Source of the DNA: Campanula takesimana
Taxonomy: Eukaryota > Streptophyta > Magnoliopsida > Asterales > Campanulaceae
Reading direction: 5' to 3'
DNA length: 64,000 nt
NCBI GenBank assembly: GCA_026119855.1
Contig: JAOWBW010000027.1
Location: forward strand, 2,644,623 to 2,708,622
A program made the position numbers and the translations under genes. The notes beneath the pieces were generated by a model. The model searched no databases. It was not told where the DNA came from and saw nothing but the letters and a program-made list of their open reading frames with translations. Below are positions 29,537 to 41,884 of the stretch, piece after piece; position 1 is the first letter of the stretch, and the number at the start of each line of letters is the position of its first letter.

Positions 29537-31402
29537 GGGTTAATTGCAGTTTAGGGCCTGAACTCAGCATAGTGTTCTCCAAGGAGGGCTCCAACAAATT
29601 ATTTCTGCAGACCAGGGCTCAATACGTCTTTTTTTCATCAATCTAGGGCTTTTTGACGGAAATCGTTAGAAATCTTGTTAAATCACCATGTGCAAGGCGC
29701 GTGATCGATGGATCGGTTAGTTTGAAGTTAATACTAACTATTAAGGGTCAAATGTAGAAGTCTGAAAATAGGGGACAAACTTTAAAAACAATTATCTCAC
29801 CCTAAAATATTACACCCAACCCCAAACCCATTCTCAAATCAAACCCAGGTTGTTCAACCCCCTTCCTCCAGCTTTACCAATTTCATAGTCCCAAATCTAG
29901 AAATTTAAACTCAAATTCCTAGTTTGAACACCACCTACTTCAATATTTCGTCTTTGTCTCAATTAAATTTAAGAACAACAAGGATGAACACAGAAATCTG
30001 AAAACGAAATGACCAATTTTATTTTATTTTGAAATTGTTTTCAAAGCATGGATTTCTCTAAATCTGGGGGTTTCCAATAATTAGTCCAGTACATTTAACA
30101 ATCTTCCATCTATATTAAACAATCATCAAGCAAAATTTCAATTCCCATGGAGATTTATATCAACAATCACAAACCTACCATATTCAGCCATCAATCTTGG
30201 TGGAAGTTTGCCGGAAGTTGCAGAGAGAGATAGAGGAGCTCCAAGCTAGGGTTTACGATTTGGGGATTTTGCTATTAATTTCGAAATTTCAACAAGTTGT
30301 AGTTTGGTTTATACGGTTGGGATTGTCGATTGTGAACGGGAGGCCGGAGGAGTTGATGGAAGTCGGAAGTTTTGCCCGGAGAGGTAGGAGACGAGAGTGA
30401 GCCTGGGTTCTGGGTTTTGTTTGGGTTTTGTTTGGGTTTTTTTTCTTTTTTCTTGTTTCTTTTTATTGCTTTTATTTTTTTATATTGATTATTTCTTACT
30501 TGATTTGCCTTGTCTATAAACTAATGGTATTTGAGGTTTAAAATGGGACGGAGGGAGTATAGATGATAGGTTTATTTATTTAAATAAATAAAGATGTACT
30601 ATTTTTTTCAAAGTTGTTGTACCTTTGATTTAGGTGAAAGTTTTTTTTTTTTTTTTTTTTTTGGTGGCTGGAACTAGTGTAATTTGTTTAAAAATAGTTC
30701 TTTACTAACTAAATTGTTTATAAAATATTTTTATTTATTTTTATAGAATACTATATTTTTAATAATCTTAATATGTTACAAAGTGCATAAAAATTATATG
30801 CGGAGTATAATTTTCTAATGTATAATATCCGTGAAATTGAATTTAATATTAATTTTTCACAAAAAAATATTAATTTATTAATCTTCTTATAAAAAAATTT
30901 ATTTTTGAAATAATTAACATGATTTTTTGAAAGAATAAAAGGATTTTATAAATGATAAAGATTCATTTTTCAATGTTAAAAAAACAATTCATTTATTTAT
31001 CCATTTAAATTTAAAATTTAAAAGTATATATCAATATAATAATTAATGCCAATATTTATTTTAATAATTATTAAATAATTATTTACTGTAATTTACTTAT
31101 AGTTTGATTAATTTCTAATATTATTAATATTAAGATTTATTTGCTGAAAAAACAAATCTCAACCCTTTATATATATGAATTTGCATTAAAACCCTTATAA
31201 AGTATTATGAACTTCAATCTAACCATTCCATCCATCACGTGCACGGCACATGGGTACTTAATAAGATTTCTAACGATTTCCGTCAAAAAGCCGTAGATTG
31301 ATGAAAAAAAGACGTATTGAGCCCTGATCTGCAGAAATAATTTGTTGGAGCCCTCCTTGGGGAACACTATACTGAGTTCAGGCCCTAAACTGCAATTAAC
31401 CC
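29537..31402. mobile_element. Long-TIR MULE-type non-autonomous element (1,866 bp)
   Basis: Ends gggttaattgcagttta and its complement, with inverted repeats of about 200 bases (left 29537-29740, right 31200-31402). Flanked by a 9-bp target duplicate aacaaaaaa (29528-29536 and 31403-31411), the size typical of Mutator elements. No transposase. The interior holds a 67-codon plus-strand frame at 30197-30400 with CRKLQREIEELQARVYDLG, a coiled-coil-like piece that may be a captured host fragment, then AT-rich DNA. Confidence 0.88.
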
Positions 31403-31411
31403 AACAAAAAA

Positions 31412-32840
31412 TAAAGGCCTAAAACTTGAAATATGATCATAAAATGGGGTTTGATGTTTTGAAACTAATAAATAATGATCTAAAATTCGACAAGTGCATA
31501 AGTTTTTATTGAAAATATTAAAAATTCAATTAAGTTATTATATACTGAGTACAATGCATAATCAAATTGGTTAATTGGAATTTGCCATTAATTGTAAAAG
31601 AGTTCATATTTAATTTTTTATATTTAGAGAGTTAAACAAATGGTTAGTTACAAATTAGTTACCTGAGTTTTATAAGCTTCTATGAATGATTATCCACTTT
31701 GTAAGCATTATAACGTGATTCCTAAAGTTGTTAATTGATACAATGTGGTGTGATAAGTAACAAATCATTGTTTTTTGTTTTTTTTTTTTAAAGAAAACAT
31801 AATTCATGATGTACAATCTGCATGTCATTTTAAAGGTAAACACGTCAGTTTGTCAATGCAATTTGACGAAAACTAATAGTTAGCATAAAATATTCAATCA
31901 TGTCCCTATGTGTAAAATTTTTATGAGATCTGTATAACATTGATTAAGATCATCATCACCAACGCGATCTTCATCAACAGTAACACCACCATCAACATTG
32001 TTGCCGCAAAGGAAGAGAGGATCGAATAACGTGCGTTGGGGCCACTCTCACCGCCATACCACCACAACAAAATGAACATCAATTAGATTTTACATCATAT
32101 CACAAAATTAATATCAGTTTAGGGTTCTTCAAAAGTATTACAATGAAAATCTCAAAATCAAAATCAAACACCAATAAAGTATGGCAACCACACACACAAT
32201 AAGACCCACAATAAAACACACTTACACTGCCAATCTCCATGAAACGCCAATTTGAAGAAGAGTGGATATGGATGGCTTAGGGGTCGATTAGGGTAAGGCT
32301 ACAATTTTTCAAATTTAGTTTTGAGGGAGGGGTAAAGGGAGGGGCCGACGATTGTTGGTGTTGATTGGGTGAGGAGGCGAATTTGAGAGGGGATGTGTTA
32401 GGGTCAACTTAACTGTATTTGGATCAAAATGGTCAACTTATAACTACATTTTGACCAAAAATTTATACAATATTCATTTTTGATAACTTTAATGAAAAAG
32501 CATTTTATTGATAGCATTAGTAGTGGTGAATCAGGAAGATGATACATTTACACTTGGTGTATATACACTACCAATATATGTGTGACACATACACTATCTG
32601 GTTATAGATTTATCATCATTCTTTGAAATAATTACAGAAAATGCCATTGACACACACTTGGCATTATTTTATTTGTCGTGTGTAAATACACTTAGTGTAA
32701 GTATAACCTTTTCCGGTGAATCATTAACAATTTTTTTCATTGGGATTATCAAATATCCAATAAATTCATGATTAAATTGCAATTAAGATGACCATTTTGG
32801 TCAAATCTTAAGTTTTTTTTGGTGGGTTTAAGACCTCTTA
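31412..32840. other. Intergenic AT-rich DNA
   Basis: No gene is seen. A short inverted pair gtgtatatacactacc / cgtgtgtaaatacactta near 32550-32695 hints at an old MITE. A poly-T run lies near 31770. Confidence 0.4.
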
Positions 32841-33663
32841 GGCCATCTACAATGGAGGTTGAATGGGGGTGTTGATGGGATTAAACATAGTGGGGGGGGG
32901 GGGGTGTTTAATGGGTGCAATGGGGAGTTGAAAGGGGGTGTTGAATGGGTTTTGTGTTGAATGGATTCAACATCGATTTAATGGAAAAGTGAGCTGCAAT
33001 TTCAGACACGTGGCGGGCTGTTGTTGGGCCAACATGGCGCGTGCGTCACACGCGCTGACAAGGGCGCGTCTGGGCTATGGCGCTCGACTTTTTTTTCTTT
33101 TTTCTGGTTGGACCACGTGGCAGATTGTGATTGGTCCTCAGAATTTCCGGATTTACATACTTATCCCAATTATTTGAGCTCAATTATTTCACAGAAAATT
33201 ATTTTATTTTATTTTTACACCAAAATTCCTATTTTATTTTTCTCTATAAATTGATGCAAGTTTCATTTGATTTGGATACAAAAATAATTTTTTTTTTTAG
33301 TGAAATGGATCCCAATAATAACCATTTCAACACAAAAAAAACTCTCATATTTATTTAATTACAATTACAAAAAAATAATTAAATTTGAAGTATTTTTTTT
33401 TAAATTATAATTGATTATTATAATTGATTATTATTATTATTATTATTTTACTAATCATAAAAATAAAGAATAGAAAATAAAATGTAAGTGGTGGGGTATA
33501 GGATGATGAGTGGGAAGGGTGTTGAATGGGGGATTAAACAAACCATTGTATGGTGTAAAGTTGAATGAGTGTTGAATGGATGAGTTGGAAGAGAGAGAAG
33601 ATGATGTTGAGTGATAAAGTGGGTGTTGAATGAAAAATGGTGTTTAATCCATTGTAGATAGTC
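32841..33663. mobile_element. PIF/Harbinger-like MITE (823 bp)
   Basis: Ends ggccatctacaatgga and, inverted, tccattgtagatagtc, with TTA target duplicates at 32838-32840 and 33664-33666. The subterminal phrase gttgaatgggggtgttga is repeated several times near both ends. A G run of about 15 lies at 32892. No transposase. Confidence 0.85.
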
Positions 33664-33777
33664 TTAGATTGATAGTCCGTTTTTTATTAGTTAATTTTAT
33701 TGAATTTGGATAATAATTAAAGAAAAAGTAATTATCCTAAAGATAGTCCTCTTTTCTACTATCTCCGTTTAACAATA

Positions 33778-34061
33778 CTCCACCCGTCCCACCTCACTTG
33801 ACACCCAAGAGGTAAGCACAATAATTAAGGAAAAATAATAAAATAAGGAAAATGTGTGGTGAAAAATGAAGAGATAGAATGAGTGAGGTAAATAGTAGTG
33901 TTGATTGATTGAATTGAGTGGTGGAAAATGAAGAGATAGAGAATGAGTGGTGGGGTAGAGTGAATATAAAATTATAAAAAGTAGGCTATTTTAAGAAGTG
34001 TCAAGTGAGCTGGGACGGACCAAAATGGAAATAAGTGTCAAGTGAGCTGGGACGGAGGGAG
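33778..34061. mobile_element. Stowaway-like MITE
   Basis: Terminal ctccacccgtccca and tgggacggagggag with TA target duplicates (33776-33777, 34062-34063). The inner phrase gtgtcaagtgagctgggacgg occurs twice at the right end, a small duplication. Confidence 0.85.
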
Positions 34062-34139
34062 TATATGTTTTTTTTTTCGATTTTGAAAAAAATCAAGAAA
34101 TTCCAATTTTTGTAAATTTTAGTAAAAAGGTGAATGAGA

Positions 34140-34890
34140 ATCTTTGATATTTACATTCTGAATAAGACTTATGACATTTTTTCTAACGCATAGGAAAACG
34201 TGATTTCTAAATGTAGCTGACTCTTGTTTTAAAATAGAAAGTGACACTTTTGTAAATAACTGAGAAACACGTATAAACGACAGTGCTAATGTTACAAAGT
34301 GTCAGCCTTTCATATTGGCGTTTATATACAATTAATCTGGCACTAAAGTTGCCAGTGTTAATGTTACAAAGTGTCAGACATTTTTACTGGCATTTACAAA
34401 CATTGAAACAGACACTTTTAAAAATTGTCAGTGGCAGTGTTAATATTGTCAATCATTTAGTCATTTATATTGACATTTATAAGCATTGACACTGTTACTT
34501 TTGATAAGCTTCAGTGGTAGTGCTAAAAAGTGTCAGCCATTTACACTCGAATTTATAATTGAAGCTGGAACTTTTACTAAGTTCTAGTGATAGTGTTAAG
34601 GAGTGTCAGTGCGTGTGTTAAAGTGTGTCAGTCAAGTGTTAGTAGTCACATTGATTTCAATAAGTTCTAGTTATTTACAAAACTGCCACTACGCGCTTTT
34701 AAAACAAGTGTCAATTATTTACAAAAATGGCACTGCCTGTTTTAAAACACCATTCACTTATTTACAAAAATTTCAAAGCGCATTTTCAAAACTCGTTTTT
34801 CCTAATATCTAAGGAAAAACGCATTTTTTTTAGATTTTCACCTACATTCTAAAAACATATATAGAGGGAAAAAATGGTTAAAAAAAAAAA
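34140..34890. repeat. Degenerate gtgtcag-repeat region bounded by aggaaaaacg words
   Basis: Between a taggaaaacgtg word at 34191 and its complement near 34795-34825 lie six or more diffuse copies of a unit with aaagtgtcag and ggcatttataaacattg, period about 90. The same plan (cgttttt...aggaaaaac ends, interior short repeats) recurs at 53266-54817 and around 57400-57830. No gene is seen. Confidence 0.5.
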
Positions 34891-34899
34891 GTAGGAAAA

Positions 34900-36265
34900 A
34901 ATGCAAAAAAATAAAATAAAATAAAAAAATAGAATACCTCAATTAGTCATTTTGTGAAGCTTTGGTACTTCATGTCATTTTTGTTGCAGGCATGGTACCT
35001 CAAATTGTCATTTTGTGCACTGACGGTCACTATCACTAACTCCGTCCATTTTTTTACCGTTAAGTTGTCATGTGCATGCCACATGATTAATATTATAAGG
35101 TATAAGGTAAAACAGGAATTTCACGTGAAAACTATCCCTACCCATTCTTCCCTAATCCATTCTCTGCAGATTCCACCATTGCAGTTCTTAATTACTTCTA
35201 CCAAACCCCAAATCACACAAGTAATAACTTCTCTCTTAATCAATAACCATGTATCTAAATTTAAAATTTTTGGATAAATAAAAACTCATCACGAATTGTA
35301 AGAAACTGAAATAAAAACAATCAATTGAAACAGTCAAATCGAACCCTAATTTAGAAATTCGGTGTGAACCTTTTCACCTTCATCTTCTTCCTTCCTACTT
35401 CATCTTCTTCACCTTCAAAGTTCATTAACAATAATCAAACCACTCACCCCCAAACGTACGTCGCCCAATCCAATTCATATCAGACCCATTAACACATTGG
35501 AAAAAAAACTCAAAATTGCAAAAGCCACAAAGGAAGAAGACCCACTTGCTGCCAGCTCTGAATCTGTAACAGATTTGAAACTTCAAGTTCTAAAAATCCA
35601 CCTACAAAAGGCGAATTAGCCGAATTAGGGAGTGGAATAGAGCTGGGACGAAGTAGTGGAAGTAACGACTCGGGAAATCGAGCTTGAATTGAGAAGGCGA
35701 CAACGACGAAACCCTACGCCCCTAGTTCGTCCTTACCTCACCTCTCTTCCTTACCCTCCGAATTTTTGTCTCTCAGATCTTCACTCCGTCCAAGAAATGT
35801 GATGGGTTTTTCAACATTTTTTTTTTTTTTTTTGAAATTACTAATTCAAGCCCATTTTAATTGTTACAGGGGTCCAAATTTCTATTTTGATGAGGAAACC
35901 CAGATGAGGGTTTGATTTTGATTTCAAATTTTCTTGGTTTTGGATTTTACAGCTGCTGATTTTAGGTGGGGAGAAGATTTTGAAATTAGGGATTACATGA
36001 GTTCTGTGGCTTGAAAAAAAAATGTGAAGATTGGGTTGATTTTACAAATTTTCGGTATAGTGAAAGTGAATGGTGAGTGGTTTGATAATTGTTAATGGTC
36101 ATTGAAATAGAAGAAAATGATTTAACGTTCAATTATTGACAGTGTTAGCCATAGTGACTTTGGCTGGACAAAATGACCGTTTGAGGTACTATACATGCAA
36201 CAAAAATGACATTAGGTACCAAATATGCACAAAGTGACTAATTGTGGTATTTTATTTTTGCATCT
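34900..36265. mobile_element. Long-TIR non-autonomous element
   Basis: The left arm around 34938-35040 (caattagtcattttgtg, ggtacct.aaattgtcatttt) is complemented by 36125-36250 (aaaatgaccgtttgaggtac, caaagtgactaattgtgg). Arms are about 110 bases and diverged; the ends are uncertain because flanks are A/T-rich. The interior has no ORF of note, though a 107-codon frame spans the left arm. No target duplicate was found. Confidence 0.65.
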
Positions 36266-36559
36266 TTTCCAAAAGAGTATTTAGGAACAATTTTTTTTTC
36301 CAAAAAAAATGTCATTCATGATATATTTTTTGTAAAAATGGTCATTCGAGGGAGTAGTACTAAATTTGCTTGAAACTTGATTGAAAAAAATTAAGAAAAA
36401 ACAATTATCCTAATAAAGAGGCAAAAAAAATTGGTATTTGTAATATTTTTATTGATGTATAATTAAATACAAGTTTTAAAATTTTATTGAACAGTTGTAC
36501 TATATTAAATCTTTAGGCAAAGCTTGTTGTGGATAACTGGATATTACTCTTCTACAGTA

Positions 36560-36812
36560 CTCCATCTGTCCCAGAAAGACAGTCCCTCTTTTTAATTTCA
36601 TTGTTACTACGAAAGAACTTTGAAGAATAATTAAAACAACTTTTAATTACTCTAATAAAAATTTAAAAATTATTATTGATGCACCATTATAAATACTATC
36701 AATACCAATTTCCAGATTCACATTAAGATAATTAAAAGTAGTCTTAATTATTGCTCAAAGTTCTTTTGTACAACCAACGAAAAAAGAGAGAGTATCTTTC
36801 CGGGAGAGGGAG
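36560..36812. mobile_element. Stowaway-like MITE upstream of family copy 1
   Basis: Terminal ctccatctgtcccag and ccgggagagggag with TA duplicates at 36558-36559 and 36813-36814. Lies about 200 bases upstream of the first small membrane-protein gene copy. Confidence 0.7.
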
Positions 36813-36879
36813 TAATTAGTATTAGTAGTATATTTAATACGTAATACTCTTCTATTCAAATACTCTTACATACATACGT

Positions 36880-37015
36880 ATTAGGGTTAAGGCTAGTCGT
36901 ATAAATATACACTCCGTATAGTGTATACCTACACCTATTATCATTATTTCAAAGCAATTTTTTTTTTCTTACACTTTTTTCTTTCAAAATAATTTTCTTA
37001 CGCTTTTGAAATCAA
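36880..37015 (+). promoter_or_regulatory. Promoter and leader of family copy 1
   Basis: Shows the family pattern in weaker form: attagggttaagg, then tataaatatacac, then a leader ending tttgaaatcaaATG. Compare the stronger version upstream of 42049. Confidence 0.55.
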
Positions 37016-37366
37016 ATGGAAGAGGAAACGAACTGGGAAATACATCATCAAACGAATCCAACGGTCTGTGATTGGATTTTTATAATATGTTTATACTTTT
37101 TCTATGGTTTTTACGTTGTAGTTATGAGTTTTGTATTATTTTTTTAATTTTTTTGAGAAATGAGTTTTGTATTAATTATAATTGCTTTATCAGATAATAA
37201 AATACATTCAGTAGGTTATTGGGTAAGTTATTGGCTATTTGCCCTTGTATTTTCGGTTTTCAATATATGGATTGGAACTCAACTTGTGGTTGACTTGAAC
37301 AAAATAATAGGGAGAAATTTGGATGGGAAAGGAGAGCTAACGAACTCTCATGTGTTTACTTGTTAG
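37016..37366 (+). pseudogene. Two-helix membrane protein family, copy 1 (broken)
   Basis: Begins MEEETNWEIHHQTNPTVCDW followed by a hydrophobic helix, then stops at about 37144. The word atgagttttgtatta occurs twice (37125 and 37160), so a duplication of about 35 bases broke the frame. The second frame 37160-37366 carries the rest: helix 2 (SVGYWVSYWLFALVFSVFN) and an ending SHVFTC, like the HGFAC/HEFAC ends of other copies. Role unknown; see the copy at 42049. A 610-bp TRIM cluster sits 50 bases downstream, in what is 3' flank in other copies. Confidence 0.65.
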
Positions 37367-37414
37367 TCTATTTCTTAGTTAGTTAGTATCCAGGTCGGTG
37401 CAGTATGAAGTTAC

Positions 37415-38024
37415 TGTTAAGTAATCAACTCCTCTAAAACCTGTGTTAGAGAGGGCACCTACTATGTATATCAAGCTTCAACACCCCCCCTCACGTGTGA
37501 CCCCGTGACACAAGTGGAGAGATTAACAAACATGCCACTTATCGGGCATCAACATAGTACAATTTTTAGCACTCAATAATCCGGATAATAATATGCAAGC
37601 GGAAGGATGGAACCTAAGACTTTATCATAGTATCAGAGTTGGCCCTTTACACGTGCAGGCCCAACGGCCCACGATGTTGCTCCGCGTCACCCGATTAAGT
37701 CCACGATGCAAGCCTTTGGCAAAGCCCGGCTACACGAACAAGCCATGCCTTGACTATATAAGGATCTTGGGCTACTCCTCCCATTGCAAATTGGTTTTGG
37801 GATGGAACCTCAGACTTTATCATGGTATCAGAGCTGGCCCGTTACACGTGAGGGCCCAACGACATGTTGCTCCGCGCCACCCGTAACAAGTCCACGTTGA
37901 GGGGGCGTGTTAGAGACAATTATCCCACATCGGGAATTGACTAGCCAAGCATTGACTATATAAAGATCATGGGCTACTCTTTCAATTGCCAATTGGTTTT
38001 GGGATGGAACCACAGACTTTATCA
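37415..38024 (+). mobile_element. Tandem TRIM cluster with shared LTRs
   Basis: Flanked by the 5-bp duplicate gttac (37410-37414 and 38025-38029). Three LTR ends gactttatca occur, at 37627, 37822 and 38024. The first two are followed by PBS words (tagtatcagagt at 37628, tggtatcagagc at 37823). The last LTR (37908-38024, 117 bp) starts tgttagagacaattatccca after the purine tract ttgagggggcg. The layout is LTR-internal-LTR-internal-LTR, a tandem TRIM. No coding. Paralogous 3' flanks at 44439 and 46700 lack it, which confirms the insertion. Confidence 0.82.
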
Positions 38025-38029
38025 GTTAC

Positions 38030-39056
38030 GATAGTCGGGTCTTGGTTCGTCTAATTAGTTAAGTTGGGTGCAGTGTGAAGTTATTTTTGACCCTCACTCA
38101 CACCAAAGAAGCCATACGTTGGTGAAAGATTGATTTTGAGTCATGGATTACTATCGAATCTGACTGTACAACACCAATTTACTTTGTTAGTCTACTTCAT
38201 ATTCTTATTCAATTCACCCATGTAATTTTTATTTAATTTTCATATGTTGCGGTGAAGTCTCTCTTCCATTGAGTTTATTTATGTATAGTTTTCTGTTTTT
38301 CCTTTATTCTTTGCACAATTAGCCACATCTCAAGATTGATATGCATTATGGTACAGTACAAAGTACAATGGCAAAGTCAGGAATTTTGTAGAAGAGAGTT
38401 AAAATTATGACATATGCTATTTTTTTTTCTCTAAACTCAAGAGGTCAAAAATGATTTTTTTTTAAAAATCTTAGGGGAAAAAATATTAAATTCCTAAATT
38501 TTAACTAAATATTAGTGTCAATCTAATCATTATTCTAGTGAAATTCTAAAAATTGTACTCCCTTCGCCCCAAAATTCTAGATAAAATCACATAAGTATTA
38601 ATCAATTAATCTCTAGTCGACTAGAGATTAATTGATTAATACTTATGTGATTTTATCTAGAATATTTTTTTTAAATTTTTTATTGAAATGATTGTATGAT
38701 ATTAATGTTTAGTGACTATTCACGTGTATTGACTATATAAAATTCAAATGAGACTATTTTTCATAACCGAATAAAGAGAGTATATCACCTTCAAAAAAAA
38801 AAAGAGAGAGTATATTGAGAATTATGATGACAATCTTATATGAAATTTTTAATTGGTTTCATCATGGTATAACACTAACCAAATTCCATGACAATCTTTT
38901 TTTTTGACAATAAAAAAAAAAAAACAACAACTCAATCATATGACCACATAGGTCATTCGAGCATGTAACGGAATATCTGAAAACAATTTTATGATAATTA
39001 TTTTTACACTTTTAAAAAAGAAATCTACAAAAAAAGATGTAGTTTGAGCACATACA
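38030..39056. other. 3' flank of family copy 1
   Basis: Non-coding. It aligns with the flank at 50800-52060 (caattcacccatgtaattt, gcggtgaagtctctcttcca, catctcaagattgatatgca, ggtcattcgagcatgtaa), showing that the tandem unit includes several kb of 3' DNA. It includes the palindrome described separately. Confidence 0.7.
38574..38663. repeat. Perfect 90-bp palindrome without spacer
   Basis: Arms 38574-38618 and 38619-38663 are exact reverse complements meeting at agtc|gact. The right arm matches the normal flank of the paralogous region (51367 onward, taattgattaatct...gtgattttatcta). The left arm follows a Stowaway-type end (tactcccttcgccccaaa), so the inner part of a MITE was replaced by an inverted copy of its own flank. 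Confidence 0.95.
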
Positions 39057-39065
39057 TTTAAAAAA

Positions 39066-39900
39066 GGGTTAATGACAATTTAGACCCTAAAGTGATATAC
39101 CACCCTCCCAATCGAACCCTGATGTTTTTTTCGCCAGATCAGACCTTGAAGTGAAAAATACTCGCCAGTTAAGGCCTTTTTAACGGATTTTGTTAGAAAA
39201 GTCAGTTAAGTACCATGTGCATGGCACGTGATTGACAAAATGGATGAATGTGTAATTGATACTAGCTATTAAGGGCTTTACTGAAATTTCTGAAACTTAA
39301 TACATATTCTTGAATTTAAAGGGTTCAAAAAATGAAATTACTTTTGGAAAAAAATGAATTATGTTTAAATAAAGAAAATTAAAAATTAAAAAAAATATTA
39401 TGCAAATTTTTTAACATTAAAAAATTAAAATATTTTTTTTAAAGAAGGAGATATCTAAAAATGAATAAAAAAGTATATTTACCTTAATAATTATTATATT
39501 AATACTTTTGAAAATAAAATATTATATTAACAATAAATCAAATATAGAGAAAAACAACACTTAGAGAAAAATAAAGAAACAAAAAGAAGAAGGAAAAAAG
39601 GAAAAAGCAAACAAATAAAACCCATCACTTTCTGCGTTTCTGCTTGCATTTCCCAGCCGAACTACCCCTCCGACGCAAAATTGCCGCTGCACAAGACATT
39701 CAGGATTAAGAAGAAGCTTGCGAAGAAGATGAGACAGAACATGCCTATTCCTCACTGGATTTGCATGAGGACCTACAACACCGTCAGGTACAACGCAAAG
39801 TGCAGGCCTTGGCGCCGTGCTAAGCTTGGATTCTAAAAAGCTTTCGAACCAGATTTAGATCTAATTCTTCCCTCCCCCATCGCCCCCAATCTCTTCTCAA

Positions 39901-39945
<45 letters not shown>

Positions 39946-40641
39946 ATTTAGATCTAGAACTGAAATCTTCTCTTAAGTACCCAAGGCAGAATGAGTGTGG
40001 TCAAATTTTGGGCTCTTTGACCGGAAAGTCGAAATCAAAAGTGGTCGGAATTAATGGGATTCCGACGGAAGTATTGGGAAACAGCCGGACTTCAATTCTC
40101 TCTTGCTCTGAAGTACTAGAGAAACAAAATCTGGGTTTGTATTTTAACTTACTTTTTCAATTTTGATCTTTCATTTGGAATTTTAGTGGCGTTTGGTTTT
40201 AGTTTAGGATTAATTTATTCTTTGGATTTAGAAAAAAATGAAGTGAAAAGAATGAATTTGGTGATTTCTCATGGCGGTGGCGGCACGGTGGTGGCGGTGG
40301 CAGCACGGTGGTGGTTTCAGGTGGTGGGTGGTTGTGGAAGGCCTGAAGATGAAGGGATACTAACATTTATTTAACCCCCTAATCTATAGTTTTTAACCTT
40401 TTAAGTTTCAAAAATTTCAATAAAGCCCTTAATAGCTAGTATCAATTACACATTCATTCATTTCGTCGATCACGTGTCATGCACATGGTACTTAACAGAC
40501 TTTTCTAACAAAATCCGTTAAAAATGCCTTAACTGGCGAGTATTTTTCACTTCAAGGTCTGATCTGGCGAAAAAAAAAAAACAACATCAGGGTTCGATTG
40601 AGGGTGGTATATCACTTTAGGGTCTATATTGTCATTAACCC
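39066..40641. mobile_element. Pack-MULE-type long-TIR element carrying an RPL39 copy (1,576 bp)
   Basis: Ends gggttaatgacaatttaga and its complement, arms about 230 bases (39066-39300 and 40410-40641), flanked by the 9-bp duplicate tttaaaaaa (39057-39065 and 40642-40650). No transposase. It carries a ribosomal protein eL39 coding sequence (39681-39836) and a (tc)n tract at 39900-39943. A gene fragment inside long Mutator TIRs is the definition of a Pack-MULE. Confidence 0.85.
39681..39836 (+). pseudogene. RPL39: Ribosomal protein eL39 (RPL39) copy, start codon lost
   Basis: Fifty-one codons read LPLHKTFRIKKKLAKKMRQN, then MPIPHWICMRTYNTVRYNAK, then CRPWRRAKLGF and TAA, collinear over the whole length of eL39, a 51-residue basic protein of the large ribosomal subunit near the exit tunnel. 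The start is TTG where ATG is expected, and Arg residues have become Met or Cys at several places, as expected for a decaying copy. It has no intron, so it was captured from a processed copy or lost its introns. Identification comes from family knowledge of eL39; the frame is open and full length. Confidence 0.88.
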
Positions 40642-40650
40642 TTTAAAAAA

Positions 40651-41540
40651 TGGGGGAGGGGGGAACAGTTACAATCATGTATACCCTGCCACACGGTGGA
40701 ACAAAAACAACTGCCCCCTGACCACGCCATCCCAAAATAATATTTTCAGATTTTCTTTATTAAAATCGCCAACTTAATTGAAATTTGGTTAACATTTTAA
40801 AAAAGATTGATAATCTCAATGAAAAAAATATTGTTATTGATAGTATTATTAGTGATAAATTAATAACAATTATTTTAGATCAAAATTTAGGAAAATGCAA
40901 TTATCTTAATTAAATTATCCCTCCTTTTTTTTCGAAAGCAAAAGAACATATGATTTAGTAAGAGATAATATTTAGTAGGCACTCCACATTAGTTGAAGGC
41001 TCTACCCAGATACATACATTACAAATTTGTTGAGAGTCTCTAAAAAGCCAATATGCTACATCTTTGAAGATTCTAGGGATATGAAGAACCATGTTAATAT
41101 CAATCTTACACCAAAGGCCCATCTGAACCCGTCCCTGGGAAATTATCCCTCCTTTTTAGTACTTAATTTGCTTGAATTTTGATTAAAAAATTTTTACAAA
41201 ATAATTATCCTTGTCAAAAATTACTATTTATAGTATTTTTAATGGTCTATTAAATACAAGTGTTGGAATTTTCATGGACAATTATAGTATTGTATTAATT
41301 TTTTTTGACAAATAGTATTAAATATTTAGTCAAAGCTCAATCAACTTACCTACAAAATGAAGTGGTTAAACTCTTGTATTTCTTTTCTGATATGAACGGT
41401 AACACAAACTAGATTTTATTTCTATCTACCTCAACAAATTTTTTTTGCTTCAAAAAGAAAATCTCAACATTTTTTAATTGTTAGTATTTTATTTAATTTA
41501 ATTTTTCAGAAAATTATTGTTATTATTATTTTTTATTTTT
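40651..41540. other. Flank between copies 1 and 2
   Basis: Non-coding AT-rich DNA paralogous to about 52060-53110 (ttaacttaattgcaatttg, gtagtattattagtgataaat, agtcaaagctcaatcaactta). A small unmatched insertion lies near 40930-41150. Confidence 0.6.
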
Positions 41541-41884
41541 TGAGGAAGTGGGTTTTTAATTAATGGATACTTAATGGGAAAATCTCGAGAAAAACTTGTT
41601 TTACACTCGTTTGGTGTAAAACCTGTTTTCATCCCTTAATGTAAAACAAAGTGTAAAACAAGTTATTCGTAAGACTGACTCATAGATAACACAGTCGACA
41701 TGCCCTTTTTTAAATAATAAAAAAAAAACTTTGGAAAAGATTTTTTTTGGGAAATACGTGTTTTTTTCTAAACTTAAAAGCAACTTGAGATGCCTAGTTA
41801 ATTATAATCGGATTTGAGAAAAAATAAAAAAGTCCATTCAAAGTTAAATTTCGTGTTTTTTATTTTAAACTTCAATATTTCTCT

